A DNA stretch of 64,000 nucleotides, taken from NCBI RefSeq assembly GCF_005222755.1, contig NZ_STGD01000003.1:310001-374000 (forward strand), in the 5' to 3' direction. The stretch's first letter is position 1. Each line of letters opens with the position of its first letter. Shown piece by piece: positions 17,959-26,281 of this stretch. The DNA comes from Roseomonas sp. HF4. GTDB taxonomy: Bacteria; Pseudomonadota; Alphaproteobacteria; Acetobacterales; Acetobacteraceae. Both the position numbers and the translations under genes were made by a program. The notes under the pieces were generated by a model. That model was given only the letters and a program-made list of their open reading frames with translations. It ran no database searches and was not told the DNA's origin.

Positions 17959-18429
17959 TCAGATCGGCAGCGCCGTCGTGGACTTGACCCGTTCCATCGC
18001 GAAGCGCGACGTCACCTTGCGCAGGCTCGGCACCTCGGCCGTCAGGCGGCGGTAGAAGGCGTCGAAGGCGGCCATGTCGGGCACCACGACGCGCAGCAGG
18101 TAGTCGACGTCGCCGCCGAGGCGCCAGCATTCCACGATCTCGGGCATGCGCGCGACCGTCGCGGCGAAGGCCTCGATCCAGGGCGCGGAATGGTCGCCGG
18201 TCTCGATCGCGACCATGACCGACACGCCGAGCCCGACCTTCGCCGGGTCCACCAGCACGACGCGGCCGGTGATGACGCCCTCCTGCTCCATGCGGCGGAT
18301 GCGCTTCCAGCAGGGGGTGGGCGTGAGGCCGACCTCCTTCGCGATGTCGGCGAGCGAGAGGGCGGCATCCTTCTGGATGAGGCGGAGGATGGCGCGGTCG
18401 GTGGCGTCAGGCTCGAAGGCGCGGGTCAC
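17959..18429 (-). CDS. Lrp/AsnC family transcriptional regulator
   Basis: A 156-residue feast/famine regulator. The N-terminal winged helix-turn-helix is [45 protein letters not shown] (about residues 11-55), and the RAM effector-binding domain follows, with [39 protein letters not shown] and a closing [16 protein letters not shown]. Start GTG 18429 gives the usual short N-terminal arm; the frame remains open to ATG 18510, but that segment is A+T-rich control DNA. Such proteins respond to amino acids and usually repress their own gene. Which other genes it controls is not clear, because no amino-acid enzyme is adjacent. Confidence 0.92.
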   Translation of the reverse strand: MTRAFEPDATDRAILRLIQKDAALSLADIAKEVGLTPTPCWKRIRRMEQEGVITGRVVLVDPAKVGLGVSVMVAIETGDHSAPWIEAFAATVARMPEIVECWRLGGDVDYLLRVVVPDMAAFDAFYRRLTAEVPSLRKVTSRFAMERVKSTTALPI

Positions 18430-18462
18430 AGGCAAGGTCCTGGTGAAATATCGTGATTCATT

Positions 18463-18521
18463 AGAAGGAAAATCTTTCTGTTGCAAGAAATCAGCATTTT
18501 GGAAGAACATAATTCTCTTCC
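18463..18521. promoter_or_regulatory. A+T-rich control region with two Lrp-box-like palindromes
   Basis: This is the most A+T-rich stretch in the window, directly upstream of the Lrp/AsnC start. It holds two imperfect palindromes: AGAAGGAAAATCTTTCT at 18463-18479, and one at 18501-18521 with GGAAGA/TCTTCC arms around a CATAATT centre. Lrp-family proteins bind A+T-rich dyads of about 15 bp, so autoregulation is a reasonable inference; binding is not shown by the sequence itself. Confidence 0.45.
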
Positions 18522-18540
18522 GACCGAGACTTCTTCGAGC

Positions 18541-18660
18541 ATGACCCAATGCCGTGACCTCCTTCCGTGCGTCGGCCTCGTCGTGCCGTGGGCGCCGGGC
18601 GGCCGCCTCGACATCCTGGGCCGGCTGCTCGCGCGCCGCCTGGCGCCGCGCCGGCGCGCG
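18541..18660 (+). pseudogene. Decayed fragment of a tripartite tricarboxylate transporter (Bug-type) receptor
   Basis: Starting from ATG 18541 the frame reads VGLVVPWAPGGRLDILG followed by RLLARRLA. This is the conserved first strand and loop of Bug/TctC solute receptors; the intact receptor at 51444-52421 has IRMVVPFAAGGNTDILARI at the same place. After about 40 codons the similarity stops and the frame turns into Arg/Ala-rich nonsense that runs into the DUF2459 gene in another frame. I read this as the surviving 5-prime end of a lost receptor gene. The match is short, about 25 residues, so chance is not excluded. Confidence 0.4.
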
Positions 18661-18706
18661 GCTGGAATGACTGGACAGGGGCGCGCGGCCGTGGTCAGGC
18701 GCAACC

Positions 18707-19324
18707 ATGCCGCAGCGTCGCGCGATCCTGGTCGCCGCCCTGGCCGGTTCCTGTGCCGGACCGGTGCCGCCGCGCACGGCCCGGCCCCTCGGCACCGAGG
18801 GCGTGATCGCCGCCGCCGAGGCCTGGCACGTGGACCTCTGCCTGCCGGGCGCCGCCGTCCGGGGTGGCGCGCTCGCGCCTTTCGCTGCGGACGCGACGGG
18901 CGCGGCGGGCTTCGCCTTCGGCTTCGGGCTCGAATCATGGATGCGTGCGGACCGGCCCGGTTCGGCGGAGGCGCTCGCGGCCCTCGGCGGCGGGCCGGCG
19001 GTGGTCTCGGTGCGTGCCCTCGCGGCGTCGGTGCCGCCCGGCGCTGAGGATCAGGTGGCCCTCCGCCTGCCGGAGGGCGGGACGGCTGCCATCGCGCGCT
19101 TCATCCTGGGGCAGGTGGCTGCGCCGGTCCCGCCCGCGCCGGCGTCGGGGGCATGGCTGCTGGTGCCCTCGCGGTTGCCCTATTCGATCGGCTTCACCTG
19201 CAATGGCTGGGTGATGCGGGCCCTGGCCGAGGCGGGGCTGCCGGTGCCGGTCGAGGGCATCCGGCTGCGCAGCGCGGCGATCGCGGCGGTGCGGGCCGAG
19301 GCGGCGCGCCAGGCGGCGGTCTGA
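18707..19324 (+). CDS. DUF2459 family protein (probable exported)
   Basis: A 205-residue protein. The N terminus has an Arg pair and a short hydrophobic Ala/Val/Leu stretch with a Cys (ILVAALAGSCAGP), which could be a signal or a lipobox-like region. The mature part shows the family pattern: AWHVDLCLPGAAV at the start (WH then LP), FGFGLESWM in the middle, and TCNGWVMRALAEAGLPVPVEGI near the end (TCN-W...AGLPV). Family members, first noted near urease genes, have no known activity. No urease genes are seen here. Start ATG 18707. It lies alone, downstream of the receptor remnant and divergent from the Lrp gene. Confidence 0.72.
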   Translation: MPQRRAILVAALAGSCAGPVPPRTARPLGTEGVIAAAEAWHVDLCLPGAAVRGGALAPFAADATGAAGFAFGFGLESWMRADRPGSAEALAALGGGPAVVSVRALAASVPPGAEDQVALRLPEGGTAAIARFILGQVAAPVPPAPASGAWLLVPSRLPYSIGFTCNGWVMRALAEAGLPVPVEGIRLRSAAIAAVRAEAARQAAV

Positions 19325-19753
19325 CCGTCGCCCCGGACCGCGTTGCGCAACGCGATGTCACGCGACAGACACCATGAAGCCCTTCATCTGCAACCATCGC
19401 CGCGGAGAAGACGATCCGACCGAGGATCCGAGTCCGAGACCACACAGCATGTCCATCCGCCGCGACCTCCTGATGCGCAGCGCGCTGCTCCGCATGCCGG
19501 CCACGTCCCCGCCGCGCGCGACGGTCCTGGCGGCGACGCGCCTCGATCCGCCCGCCGCGCGGCGCGAGCCGCGCAAGCCCCCCGTGCGCGTCGCGCCGCC
19601 TGCCAAGGGCCTGCCGGGACCGGGCGCCTGAGGCGGCGCCCGATCGTCCGGCACCGCTGCGCGGGTCCGCAGGTCGGGCCTGAGGCGTTCGGGATGCTAC
19701 GTTTCCGCGGGCAGGGAATCCGATCGGACGATTCCGCCTGATCCAATGTCTCG
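19325..19753. other. Intergenic stretch without a convincing gene
   Basis: These roughly 430 bases lie between the DUF2459 gene and the convergent rsmB gene. The only plus-strand reading of note starts at ATG 19374 or 19449 and ends at 19631. It encodes a basic, Pro/Arg-rich peptide (MSIRRDLLMRSALLRM...) with no recognisable domain, and I do not call it a gene. The right end carries a hairpin near the rsmB stop. No tRNA-like structure is seen. Confidence 0.5.
19712..19738 (-). terminator. Hairpin downstream of rsmB
   Basis: An inverted repeat with arms GGAATC (19715-19720) and GATTCC (19730-19735), extended outward with one mismatch, begins about 15 bases past the rsmB stop on the minus strand. 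There is no T run, so an intrinsic terminator is only suggested. Confidence 0.3.
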
Positions 19754-21010
19754 CTAACCGGCGGGGCGGAACCGCGCCGCGAAGAAGCCATCCATGCCGC
19801 CGCGCGCCGGCCAGAAATCGGGGCGGGTGCGGAGCCACCCCTGTGGCGTGATCGCTTCCGGCAGGCCCGGCAGGTCCGCGGCCGCGAAGGGATCATGCGC
19901 AAGCCCGAGGGAGGCGGCGCGGGCGAGATGCGCCTCCCCCTCCTCGGGCTGCAGGGAGCAGGTGGCGAAGACGAGGCGGCCGCCCGGCTTCAGCATCCGC
20001 GCGGCCGAGGCCAGAAGGCGTGCCTGCGCCTCAGCGGCCGTCGTCACGTCCCGCGCGCGCTTGGTGTGCGCGACGTCGGGATGGCGGCGGATCGTGCCCG
20101 TCGCGGTGCAGGGCGCGTCCAGCAGGATGGCGTCGAAGGGCGCCGGCGGCGTCCAGGTGGCGGCATCGGCCTGCACGATGGTCGCCGCCAGGCGCAGGCG
20201 CGCGAGGTTCTCCGCCAGCCGGGCGGCGCGCGCGGGGTCGCGCTCGACGGCCGTGACCTCGGCGCCGGCGGCGGCCAGCTGCGCCGTCTTGCCGCCCGGG
20301 GCGGCGCAGAGGTCGGCGATGCGCTCCCCCGGCCGCGGCGCCAGCAGCATGGCGGGCAGCGCCGCGGCGGCGTCCTGCACCCAGAAATGGCCCTCGGCGA
20401 AGCCGGGCAGGTCGGTCACGCGCGTGCCGGCGGCCATGCGCCAAGACCCGGTCGGCAGCGCCTCGGCGCCCGCTGGCGGCGCGGCGCCCGGGGCGAGCGT
20501 CAGGTCGAGCGGCGCAGGGCCGCGATGGGCCTCGGCGATGGCGCGTACTGCCGGCCCATAGGCGGCGTGCCAGGCGGACCAGAGCCAAGCGGGCGTGTCG
20601 AGGCGCGGTGCGTCGAGCCCCTCCAGCGCCGATGCGCCCTCCGCCGCCACCTTGCGCAGCACGGCGTTCACGAGGCCCGCGAAGGCGCGGGGCGCGAGCG
20701 CGACGGCGGTCGCGACCGCGGCGTGCGGCGGCGTTTCCAGCAGCAGCAGTTCCGCCGCGCCGATGCGCAGCGCGTGGCGCGCCGGCGGCGGGGGCTCCTT
20801 GCGCAGGAACGGCGAGAGCACCTCGTCGATCGAGCCGAGGCGGCGCAGCACCGCCGCCGCGATGCGATGCGCGGCGGCGCGGTCGCGCGGGTCGAGGCGC
20901 CGCGGCAGCGCCTCCAGTGCTTCCTCCAGCGGTCGGCGATGCTCGAGCGTCGCCTCCAGGAGGTCGCGGGCGGCTTTGCGGGTCGGCAGTCCGGCGGGGG
21001 GCGGGGTCAC
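19754..21010 (-). CDS. rsmB: 16S rRNA (cytosine-C5) methyltransferase, RsmB/NOP family
   Basis: A 418-residue protein in two parts. The N-terminal NusB-like RNA-binding domain (ARDLLEATLEHRRPLEEALEAL...AELLLLETPPHAAVATAVALA...GLVNAVLRKVA) is followed by a Rossmann methyltransferase domain with the SAM motif ADLCAAPGGKTAQLAA. The two catalytic cysteines are in LLDAPCTATGTIRRHPD and VFATCSLQPEEGE. It methylates a cytosine of 16S rRNA (C967 in E. coli numbering). The start is GTG 21010; upstream sequence in this frame has no protein-like character. It is divergent from the glycosyltransferase gene, with about 50 bases between. Confidence 0.93.
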   Translation of the reverse strand: MTPPPAGLPTRKAARDLLEATLEHRRPLEEALEALPRRLDPRDRAAAHRIAAAVLRRLGSIDEVLSPFLRKEPPPPARHALRIGAAELLLLETPPHAAVATAVALAPRAFAGLVNAVLRKVAAEGASALEGLDAPRLDTPAWLWSAWHAAYGPAVRAIAEAHRGPAPLDLTLAPGAAPPAGAEALPTGSWRMAAGTRVTDLPGFAEGHFWVQDAAAALPAMLLAPRPGERIADLCAAPGGKTAQLAAAGAEVTAVERDPARAARLAENLARLRLAATIVQADAATWTPPAPFDAILLDAPCTATGTIRRHPDVAHTKRARDVTTAAEAQARLLASAARMLKPGGRLVFATCSLQPEEGEAHLARAASLGLAHDPFAAADLPGLPEAITPQGWLRTRPDFWPARGGMDGFFAARFRPAG

Positions 21011-21061
21011 GACCGGCGCTTCATGGCACCCTTGCCGGTCGCGTGCTAGACGCGCCGCGTC

Positions 21062-22750
21062 ATGCGCGCCGTTGCCTTCCTCGACCGGCTGCCCGAGACG
21101 CGACGGCCGGCATCCTGGCTCGTCGCGCTCTGCCTGCTGCTGTGGCTGCCCGGCTTCTTCACCATCCCGCAGGGCGACCGCGACGAGAGCCGCTTCGCGC
21201 AGGCGACGCGCCAGATGGTCGAGACCGGCGACTACGTCCGCATCCGGCTCGGCGAGGTCGAGCGCAACAAGAAGCCGGCCGGCATCCACTGGGCGCAGGC
21301 GGGCGTGGTGCATGCGCTGGAAGCCGCGGGCGTGCCGGCGCGGGGCGCGATCTGGGCCTATCGGCTGCCGTCGTTGCTCGGCGCGCTGGCGGCGGTGCTG
21401 GCCACCTTCTACCTGGGCCGCGCGCTGGTCGGGCGGCGGGCGGCCTTCGTGGCGGCGGCGATGCTGGCCCCCTGCATGGTGCTGGTGGTCGAGACGCATA
21501 TCGCCAAGACCGATGCCGCGCTGCTGGCGGCCATCACCGTCGCGATGGGGCTGTTCGGGCGCGCGTACCTGGCGCCGGAACGCTTCACGCCGCGCATGGC
21601 GGCGGGGTTCTGGGCGGTGCTCGGCCTCGGCGTGCTGCTGAAGGGGCCGATCGCGCCGCTCGTGCCGCTGCTCGCCGGCTTCACGTTGGCGGCGATGGAC
21701 CGCCCGGCGGGCGCAAGGGTCTGGCGACTCTCGGCGCCCTGGCTGCCGGCGCTGCGTCTGGGCTGGGGCCTGCCGCTGATGCTGCTGTTCGCAGCCCCCT
21801 GGTTCGTCGCCATCGGCATCGCGACCGAGGGGCGCTTCTTCACCGAAGCCATCGGCGGCGACATGCTCGACAAGGTGGGTTCGGGGGAGGAAGCGCATTG
21901 GGGCCCGCCAGGCCTCTATGCCGCGATCTTCGGCATCACGGCCTTCCCCTCGGCCTGGCTCGTGCTGCGCAGCCTGCCCGGCGCCTGGGCCGACCGGATG
22001 GCCGCGCCGGTGCGCTTCCTGCTCGCCTGGGCGGTGCCGACCTGGCTGCTGTTCGAGGCGGTGCAGACGAAGCTGCCGCACTACGTGCTGCCGGCCTTCC
22101 CGGCGCTGATGCTGCTCGGCGCGCGCTGGGCGATGGATCCGCTGCGGCGGGAGGCGCCGCGCTGGATGCGCTGGCTCGGGACCTTCGCGCTTGTCGGCGT
22201 CGCGGTCGGGCTGCCGGCGGCCTTCCTCGGCGCCGTCCTGTTCGTCGAGGGGCGGGTCGAGTGGTTCGCGCTGGCGGGCATCGCGGCGGGCGCGCTGCTC
22301 GCGCTCGTGGTGCTGCGGGCGGTGCGGGCGGGCGCCTTCGCGCGCGCCGCGCTGGCGGGCGCCGTGCTCGCCGTGCCGGTCTATGCCTCGGTGCTGGAGG
22401 GAACCATTCCGCGGATGGAGGCGGTCTGGCTGTCGCCCCGCATCGCGGCGCTGGTGCGGGAGGTAGCCCCCGGCCTGCCGCCCGAGCGCTTCGGCGTCTC
22501 GGGGCACCATGAGCCGTCGCTGCAATTCGCGCTGGGCGGCGGCATCAGGCTGCTTGCGACCGGCGAGGCCGGGGCGGCCTTCCTGGCCGAGCAGCCCGGC
22601 CGCATTGCGGCCATAGGGGACAGGCATGAGGCCGCCTTCCGCCGCGCCGCGGCGGAGCGCGGGCTGACGCTGCGGGAACTCGGCTCGGTCACCGGGCTCA
22701 ACTACGTGCGGGGGCGGTGGATCACCGTCTCGCTGTTCAAGGTGGACTAG
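21062..22750 (+). CDS. ArnT/GT39-like membrane glycosyltransferase
   Basis: A 562-residue integral membrane protein with about 12 hydrophobic segments. The first periplasmic loop has the acidic motif GDRDESRFAQATRQMVETGDYV, the catalytic DE region of dolichyl-phosphate-mannose/undecaprenyl-phosphate-sugar-dependent GT39 and ArnT enzymes, followed by RIRLGEVERNKKPAGIHWAQ. Later segments LLKGPIAPLVP and QTKLPHYVLPAFPALMLL are also conserved in the ArnT group. It probably moves a sugar from a lipid-phosphate carrier to lipid A, a protein or another envelope acceptor on the periplasmic side; the sugar is unknown. The DedA-family gene starts at the next base. Confidence 0.88.
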   Translation: MRAVAFLDRLPETRRPASWLVALCLLLWLPGFFTIPQGDRDESRFAQATRQMVETGDYVRIRLGEVERNKKPAGIHWAQAGVVHALEAAGVPARGAIWAYRLPSLLGALAAVLATFYLGRALVGRRAAFVAAAMLAPCMVLVVETHIAKTDAALLAAITVAMGLFGRAYLAPERFTPRMAAGFWAVLGLGVLLKGPIAPLVPLLAGFTLAAMDRPAGARVWRLSAPWLPALRLGWGLPLMLLFAAPWFVAIGIATEGRFFTEAIGGDMLDKVGSGEEAHWGPPGLYAAIFGITAFPSAWLVLRSLPGAWADRMAAPVRFLLAWAVPTWLLFEAVQTKLPHYVLPAFPALMLLGARWAMDPLRREAPRWMRWLGTFALVGVAVGLPAAFLGAVLFVEGRVEWFALAGIAAGALLALVVLRAVRAGAFARAALAGAVLAVPVYASVLEGTIPRMEAVWLSPRIAALVREVAPGLPPERFGVSGHHEPSLQFALGGGIRLLATGEAGAAFLAEQPGRIAAIGDRHEAAFRRAAAERGLTLRELGSVTGLNYVRGRWITVSLFKVD

Positions 22751-23377
22751 ATGTTCGAGTGGGTGACCAACCTCGTCTCGGCCGGCGGGCTGGCCGGTGT
22801 CTTCGCGCTGATGGTGCTCGAGAACCTGTTCCCGCCGATCCCGTCGGAACTCATCATGGCGGCGGCGGGGTTCGCCGCGGCGCGTGGGGAGATGTCGCTG
22901 CCGGGCCTGATCGCCTTCGCGGTCGCGGGCACGCTGGTCGGCAACATCGTCTGGTACGAGGCGGGGCGGTGGCTCGGCGTCGAGCGGTTCCGTCCGCTGG
23001 TGATCCGCTACGGCAAGTGGTTCGCGGTGGAGGAGGAGGATCTCGACCAGGCGACCGGGCTGCTGCGCCGCTGGGGGCCGGTTGCGATCTGCTTCGGGCG
23101 GATGCTGCCCGGCGTGCGCACGCTGATCTCGGTGCCGGCGGGGATGGTGCTGATCCCGCGCGGCGTCTTCTACCTCTGGACCGCGCTCGGCTCGACGGTG
23201 TGGCTCACCTTCCTGGCGCTGGCGGGCTATTTCCTCGAGGACCACTACGACAAGGTCGAGCACTGGGTGGAGCCGCTCGCCTGGGTCGTGGTCGGCATCG
23301 TGGTCGGCGGCTACGCGATGCACCTGCTTCGCGCCTTCCAGCGGGCGCGGCGGCGGCGGCAGCAGGCAGGGCGGTGA
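22751..23377 (+). CDS. DedA family membrane protein
   Basis: A 208-residue membrane protein of the DedA/SNARE-associated-like family, with the re-entrant motif FALMVLENLFPPIPSELIM near the N terminus and FGRMLPGVRTLISVPAGM in the second half. Family members act as undecaprenyl-phosphate or phospholipid flippases/recyclers and support envelope integrity. It starts at the base after the glycosyltransferase TAG, with AAGGTGG in the preceding coding sequence as ribosome-binding site. The pairing with a lipid-carrier-dependent glycosyltransferase fits a role in recycling the carrier lipid, which is inference. The C-terminal tail is strongly basic. Confidence 0.92.
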   Translation: MFEWVTNLVSAGGLAGVFALMVLENLFPPIPSELIMAAAGFAAARGEMSLPGLIAFAVAGTLVGNIVWYEAGRWLGVERFRPLVIRYGKWFAVEEEDLDQATGLLRRWGPVAICFGRMLPGVRTLISVPAGMVLIPRGVFYLWTALGSTVWLTFLALAGYFLEDHYDKVEHWVEPLAWVVVGIVVGGYAMHLLRAFQRARRRRQQAGR

Positions 23378-23402
23378 CGGCCAGGGGCAGCCCGCCCCCG
23401 CT

Positions 23403-24098
23403 TCACGCCGGCAGGAAGGCGTCCGCGAGGCTCTCGAACATCGGCAGGCCGTCCGTGCCGCCCATCAGCGGGTCCACCAGGTCCTCGGGATGCGGCATCA
23501 GGCCGCAGACGCGGAGGTTGGGGGAGAGGATGCCCGCGATGTTGCGCGCGCTGCCGTTGCGGTTGGCGGCCTCGGTCGCCTCGCCGCGTTCATCCGTGTA
23601 GCGGAAGGCGACCAGGCCCTCGCTCTCCAGCCGGTCGAGCGTCGCGTCGTCGGCGAAGTAGTTGCCGTCGCCATGCGCCATCGGCGCGCGGAACACCGCG
23701 CCCTTCTGCCAGCGGGACGTGAAGGCGGTGCCGGCGCGCTCGACGCGCATGTGGCAGTCCATCGACAGGAAGCGCAGCGTCGCGTTGCGCAGCAGCCCGC
23801 CGGGCAGCAGCCCCGCCTCGATCAGGATCTGGAAGCCGTTGCAGACGCCGAGCACATGCCCGCCCTTCGCCGCGAAGGCCCGCACGTCGCGCATGATCGG
23901 CGACTGCGCGGCCATGGCGCCGCAGCGGAGGTAGTCCCCGTAGGAGAAGCCGCCCGGCAGGACGACCAGGTCGAGGCCCGGCGGCAGCGCGTCGCGGTGG
24001 AACAGCATCAGCGGATCGCGGCCCGTGGCGCGCTTCAGTGCAACGCGCATGTCGCGTTCGCGGTTGGTGCCGGGGAAGGTGACGATGGCGGCCTTCAT
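23403..24098 (-). CDS. purQ: Phosphoribosylformylglycinamidine synthase, glutaminase subunit
   Basis: A 231-residue class I glutamine amidotransferase supplying ammonia to PurL in the fourth step of purine synthesis. The nucleophile C86 is in [19 protein letters not shown], and the His/Glu of the triad are H203 and E205 in [29 protein letters not shown] and [20 protein letters not shown] are also family hallmarks. It is the last gene of a purC-purS-(small membrane protein)-purQ unit. The expected purL partner does not follow: the next gene is the convergent dedA-family gene. Confidence 0.96.
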   Translation of the reverse strand: MKAAIVTFPGTNRERDMRVALKRATGRDPLMLFHRDALPPGLDLVVLPGGFSYGDYLRCGAMAAQSPIMRDVRAFAAKGGHVLGVCNGFQILIEAGLLPGGLLRNATLRFLSMDCHMRVERAGTAFTSRWQKGAVFRAPMAHGDGNYFADDATLDRLESEGLVAFRYTDERGEATEAANRNGSARNIAGILSPNLRVCGLMPHPEDLVDPLMGGTDGLPMFESLADAFLPA

Positions 24099-24114
24099 GG
24101 GCGGTCCCGTTCGT

Positions 24115-24333
24115 TCAGCCGAGGTAGAGGCGGAGGTAGTGCAGCCCGCCCATGATCAGCATGGTGGAGGCGGCTGCGATGGCGGCCGCCGTGACCCAGC
24201 GGTTCATCGTGTGCTTGCCGCGGGCCACGAGGCCCATGCGCGGCAGCGACGCCATCCGCTGTTCCCGCCAGCGCAGCCCCATCGCGATCAGCACGGTCAG
24301 CACCAACATCGCGAGGAGGCTCGCCTTCACCAT
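24115..24333 (-). CDS. Small two-helix membrane protein
   Basis: A 72-residue protein with two hydrophobic helices (about residues 3-20 and 46-66) joined by a basic loop ([26 protein letters not shown]), so both ends probably face the same side with the loop in the cytoplasm. Its ATG follows the purS stop by one base, and it ends 16 bases before purQ, so it is co-transcribed with purine genes. I do not recognise a family; the layout resembles HIG1-type and twin-helix proteins but the sequence motif is absent. Confidence 0.65.
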   Translation of the reverse strand: MVKASLLAMLVLTVLIAMGLRWREQRMASLPRMGLVARGKHTMNRWVTAAAIAAASTMLIMGGLHYLRLYLG

Positions 24334-24334
24334 G

Positions 24335-24574
24335 TCAGGCGAGCTCGACCCGGAAGGATTCGATGACGGTGTTGGCGAGCAGGCGGCGGGCCATGTCCTC
24401 GGCCGCAGCCTTCGCGCGCGCAGGGTCGGTCTCGGCCAGGTCGAGCTCGATCACCTTGCCGGCGCGGACGTCGTTCACACCGCCGAAGCCGAGCCCTTCC
24501 AGCGCATGGCCGATCGCCTTGCCCTGCGGGTCGAGGACGCCGGCCTTGGGCATCACGTAGACCCGCGCCTTCAT
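24335..24574 (-). CDS. purS: Phosphoribosylformylglycinamidine synthase, PurS subunit
   Basis: A 79-residue subunit that bridges PurL and PurQ and helps carry ammonia between them. It has the usual [30 protein letters not shown] start and the KVIELDL strand followed by a helix ending in [14 protein letters not shown]. The ATG at 24574 overlaps the purC stop by four bases (ATGA), so expression is coupled. A frame extension upstream of this ATG runs through purC and is not used. Confidence 0.95.
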   Translation of the reverse strand: MKARVYVMPKAGVLDPQGKAIGHALEGLGFGGVNDVRAGKVIELDLAETDPARAKAAAEDMARRLLANTVIESFRVELA

Positions 24575-25335
24575 TGCATGACCTCCGGCCCCGACATGTC
24601 GCGCGGCCCGGCCTCGGGCAGGATGCCGAGGCGGCGCGCCACTTCCTGGTAGCCTTCCTCGACCTTGCCGAGGTCGCGGCGGAAACGGTCCTTGTCCATC
24701 TTCTCGCCGGTCTTGGCGTCCCAGAGCCGGCAATTGTCGGGGCTGATCTCGTCGGCGAGGACGATGCGCATCTCCTCGTTCTCCCAGAGCCGGCCGAATT
24801 CGAGCTTAAAGTCGACCAGCGTGATGCCGACGCCGAGGAAGAGCCCGGTGAGGAAGTCGTTCACCCGCAGCGTGAGCGCCACCATGTCGTCGAGGTCCTG
24901 GGTGGAGGCCCAGCCGAAGCAGGTGATGTGCTCCTCGGCCACCATCGGGTCGTTGAGCTGGTCGTTCTTGTAGTAGTACTCGATGATCGAGCGCGGCAGG
25001 CGCTGGCCTTCCGGGATGCCGAGGCGCGTCGCCAGCGAGCCGGCGGCGACGTTGCGAACCACGACCTCGAGCGGGATGATCTCCACCTCGCGGATCAGCT
25101 GCTCGCGCATGTTGAGCCGGCGGATGAAGTGCGTGGGCACGCCGATCTCGGCCAGCCGCGTCATCAGGTATTCGCTGATGCGGTTGTTCAGCACGCCCTT
25201 GCCGGTGATGGTGCCCTTCTTGGCACCGTTGCCGGAGGTTGCGTCGTCCTTGAAGTACTGGACCAGGGTGCCTGGCTCGGGGCCTTCGAACAGGACCTTG
25301 GCCTTGCCCTCGTAGAGTTGTCGGCGACGCGCCAT
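24571..25335 (-). CDS. purC: Phosphoribosylaminoimidazole-succinocarboxamide synthase
   Basis: A 254-residue SAICAR synthetase that joins aspartate to CAIR using ATP. Key segments: [17 protein letters not shown] (ATP-binding loop), [38 protein letters not shown] and [15 protein letters not shown] (metal/nucleotide binding). The C-terminal [11 protein letters not shown] is standard. Start ATG 25335 gives the normal N terminus; the frame is open 93 bases further upstream without similarity. It leads the purC-purS-orf-purQ unit. Confidence 0.97.
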   Translation of the reverse strand: MARRRQLYEGKAKVLFEGPEPGTLVQYFKDDATSGNGAKKGTITGKGVLNNRISEYLMTRLAEIGVPTHFIRRLNMREQLIREVEIIPLEVVVRNVAAGSLATRLGIPEGQRLPRSIIEYYYKNDQLNDPMVAEEHITCFGWASTQDLDDMVALTLRVNDFLTGLFLGVGITLVDFKLEFGRLWENEEMRIVLADEISPDNCRLWDAKTGEKMDKDRFRRDLGKVEEGYQEVARRLGILPEAGPRDMSGPEVMQ

Positions 25336-25447
25336 GGCGGAGGAATCCTTGCAGTCGCCGGGCCGGGGGACGGCGGGCGTAGGTCGGGGGTGCGTATAGC
25401 AAGGGTGGCGGGGCAGGGCCATGTCCACGGTCGGGGGCAGCCCCGCG

Positions 25448-26197
25448 TCAGGCTGCGCCCGGCAGCGCGACCGGGCGGAACGGCGCCGAGCCCGGAGGTT
25501 CCGCGCAGAACAGCCAGCGCCGCGCGCCAGCCGTGCCGAGCGCGAGGAGGCTGGAGGAGACGGTGCCGAAGCCGTTCGTCGGCGGCACGTTCAGCGTCTC
25601 GGCCGGGCCGATCGCGGGGTCGAAGCCGCCATCGGCCAGCAGGCGCTGCCAGGCCGACCAGTCGCCGGCGCCGGGGTCGGGCGGCGGCTCGGCACGGAAG
25701 CGGGGCAGGTGGCGCCGCGTGCGCGGGCTGGTCGGGTCGTTCGGGTCGTGGGCGGTGACCATGGACAGGCCCTCGCCGAGGGCCATGGCCTCGGGCCGGC
25801 CGGCGCCGAGGCCGCGGATGAAGTGCGCTTCCGCCGCATCCGCGACCACCATGTTGAACGGGCGCCATTCCTCGGCCGGCAGGGCGGCGATCCGGCGGGC
25901 GGCCTCGGCGGCCGACGGGGCGCCGGCGGCCATCAGCGGCAATTCGCCGCGGGAGCGCTTGCCCTGGGCCGGGCCGAGACTGCCCGGACGGTTCAGTACG
26001 GCCGCGATGACGCCGGAGGGGCCGAGCGCCATCCAGGTGCCGCCCGCGCTGCGATCGCGGCCGCCGACCAGGCCCGGGGCCTCCGGCCACCAGGGCGCGG
26101 GCGGGTCCCAGGCGCGGTCCAGGCGTTCATCGCGATTCGCGGCGACGAGAACCGGCCAGTCATGGCCGGGCCGGCGCAGGAGGATGACGGTGCACAT
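25448..26197 (-). CDS. NRDE (TANGO2-like) family protein
   Basis: A 249-residue protein beginning MCTV, with the name-giving motif [21 protein letters not shown] at about residues 19-39; the Cys at position 2 and the NRDE box are diagnostic. Other family features are [28 protein letters not shown] and [16 protein letters not shown]. The family is related to N-terminal-nucleophile hydrolases and to eukaryotic TANGO2, linked to heme or lipid handling, but has no settled bacterial function. It lies about 110 bases upstream of purC on the same strand. Confidence 0.88.
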   Translation of the reverse strand: MCTVILLRRPGHDWPVLVAANRDERLDRAWDPPAPWWPEAPGLVGGRDRSAGGTWMALGPSGVIAAVLNRPGSLGPAQGKRSRGELPLMAAGAPSAAEAARRIAALPAEEWRPFNMVVADAAEAHFIRGLGAGRPEAMALGEGLSMVTAHDPNDPTSPRTRRHLPRFRAEPPPDPGAGDWSAWQRLLADGGFDPAIGPAETLNVPPTNGFGTVSSSLLALGTAGARRWLFCAEPPGSAPFRPVALPGAA

Positions 26198-26281
26198 GGG
26201 CGCAGGCTGCGGCCAGGGCGGCCGCGCCGCAACCGGGGTGGACGCCGCCCCGCCGGAACCCGCCCCCCGGCCGCGACGTGG

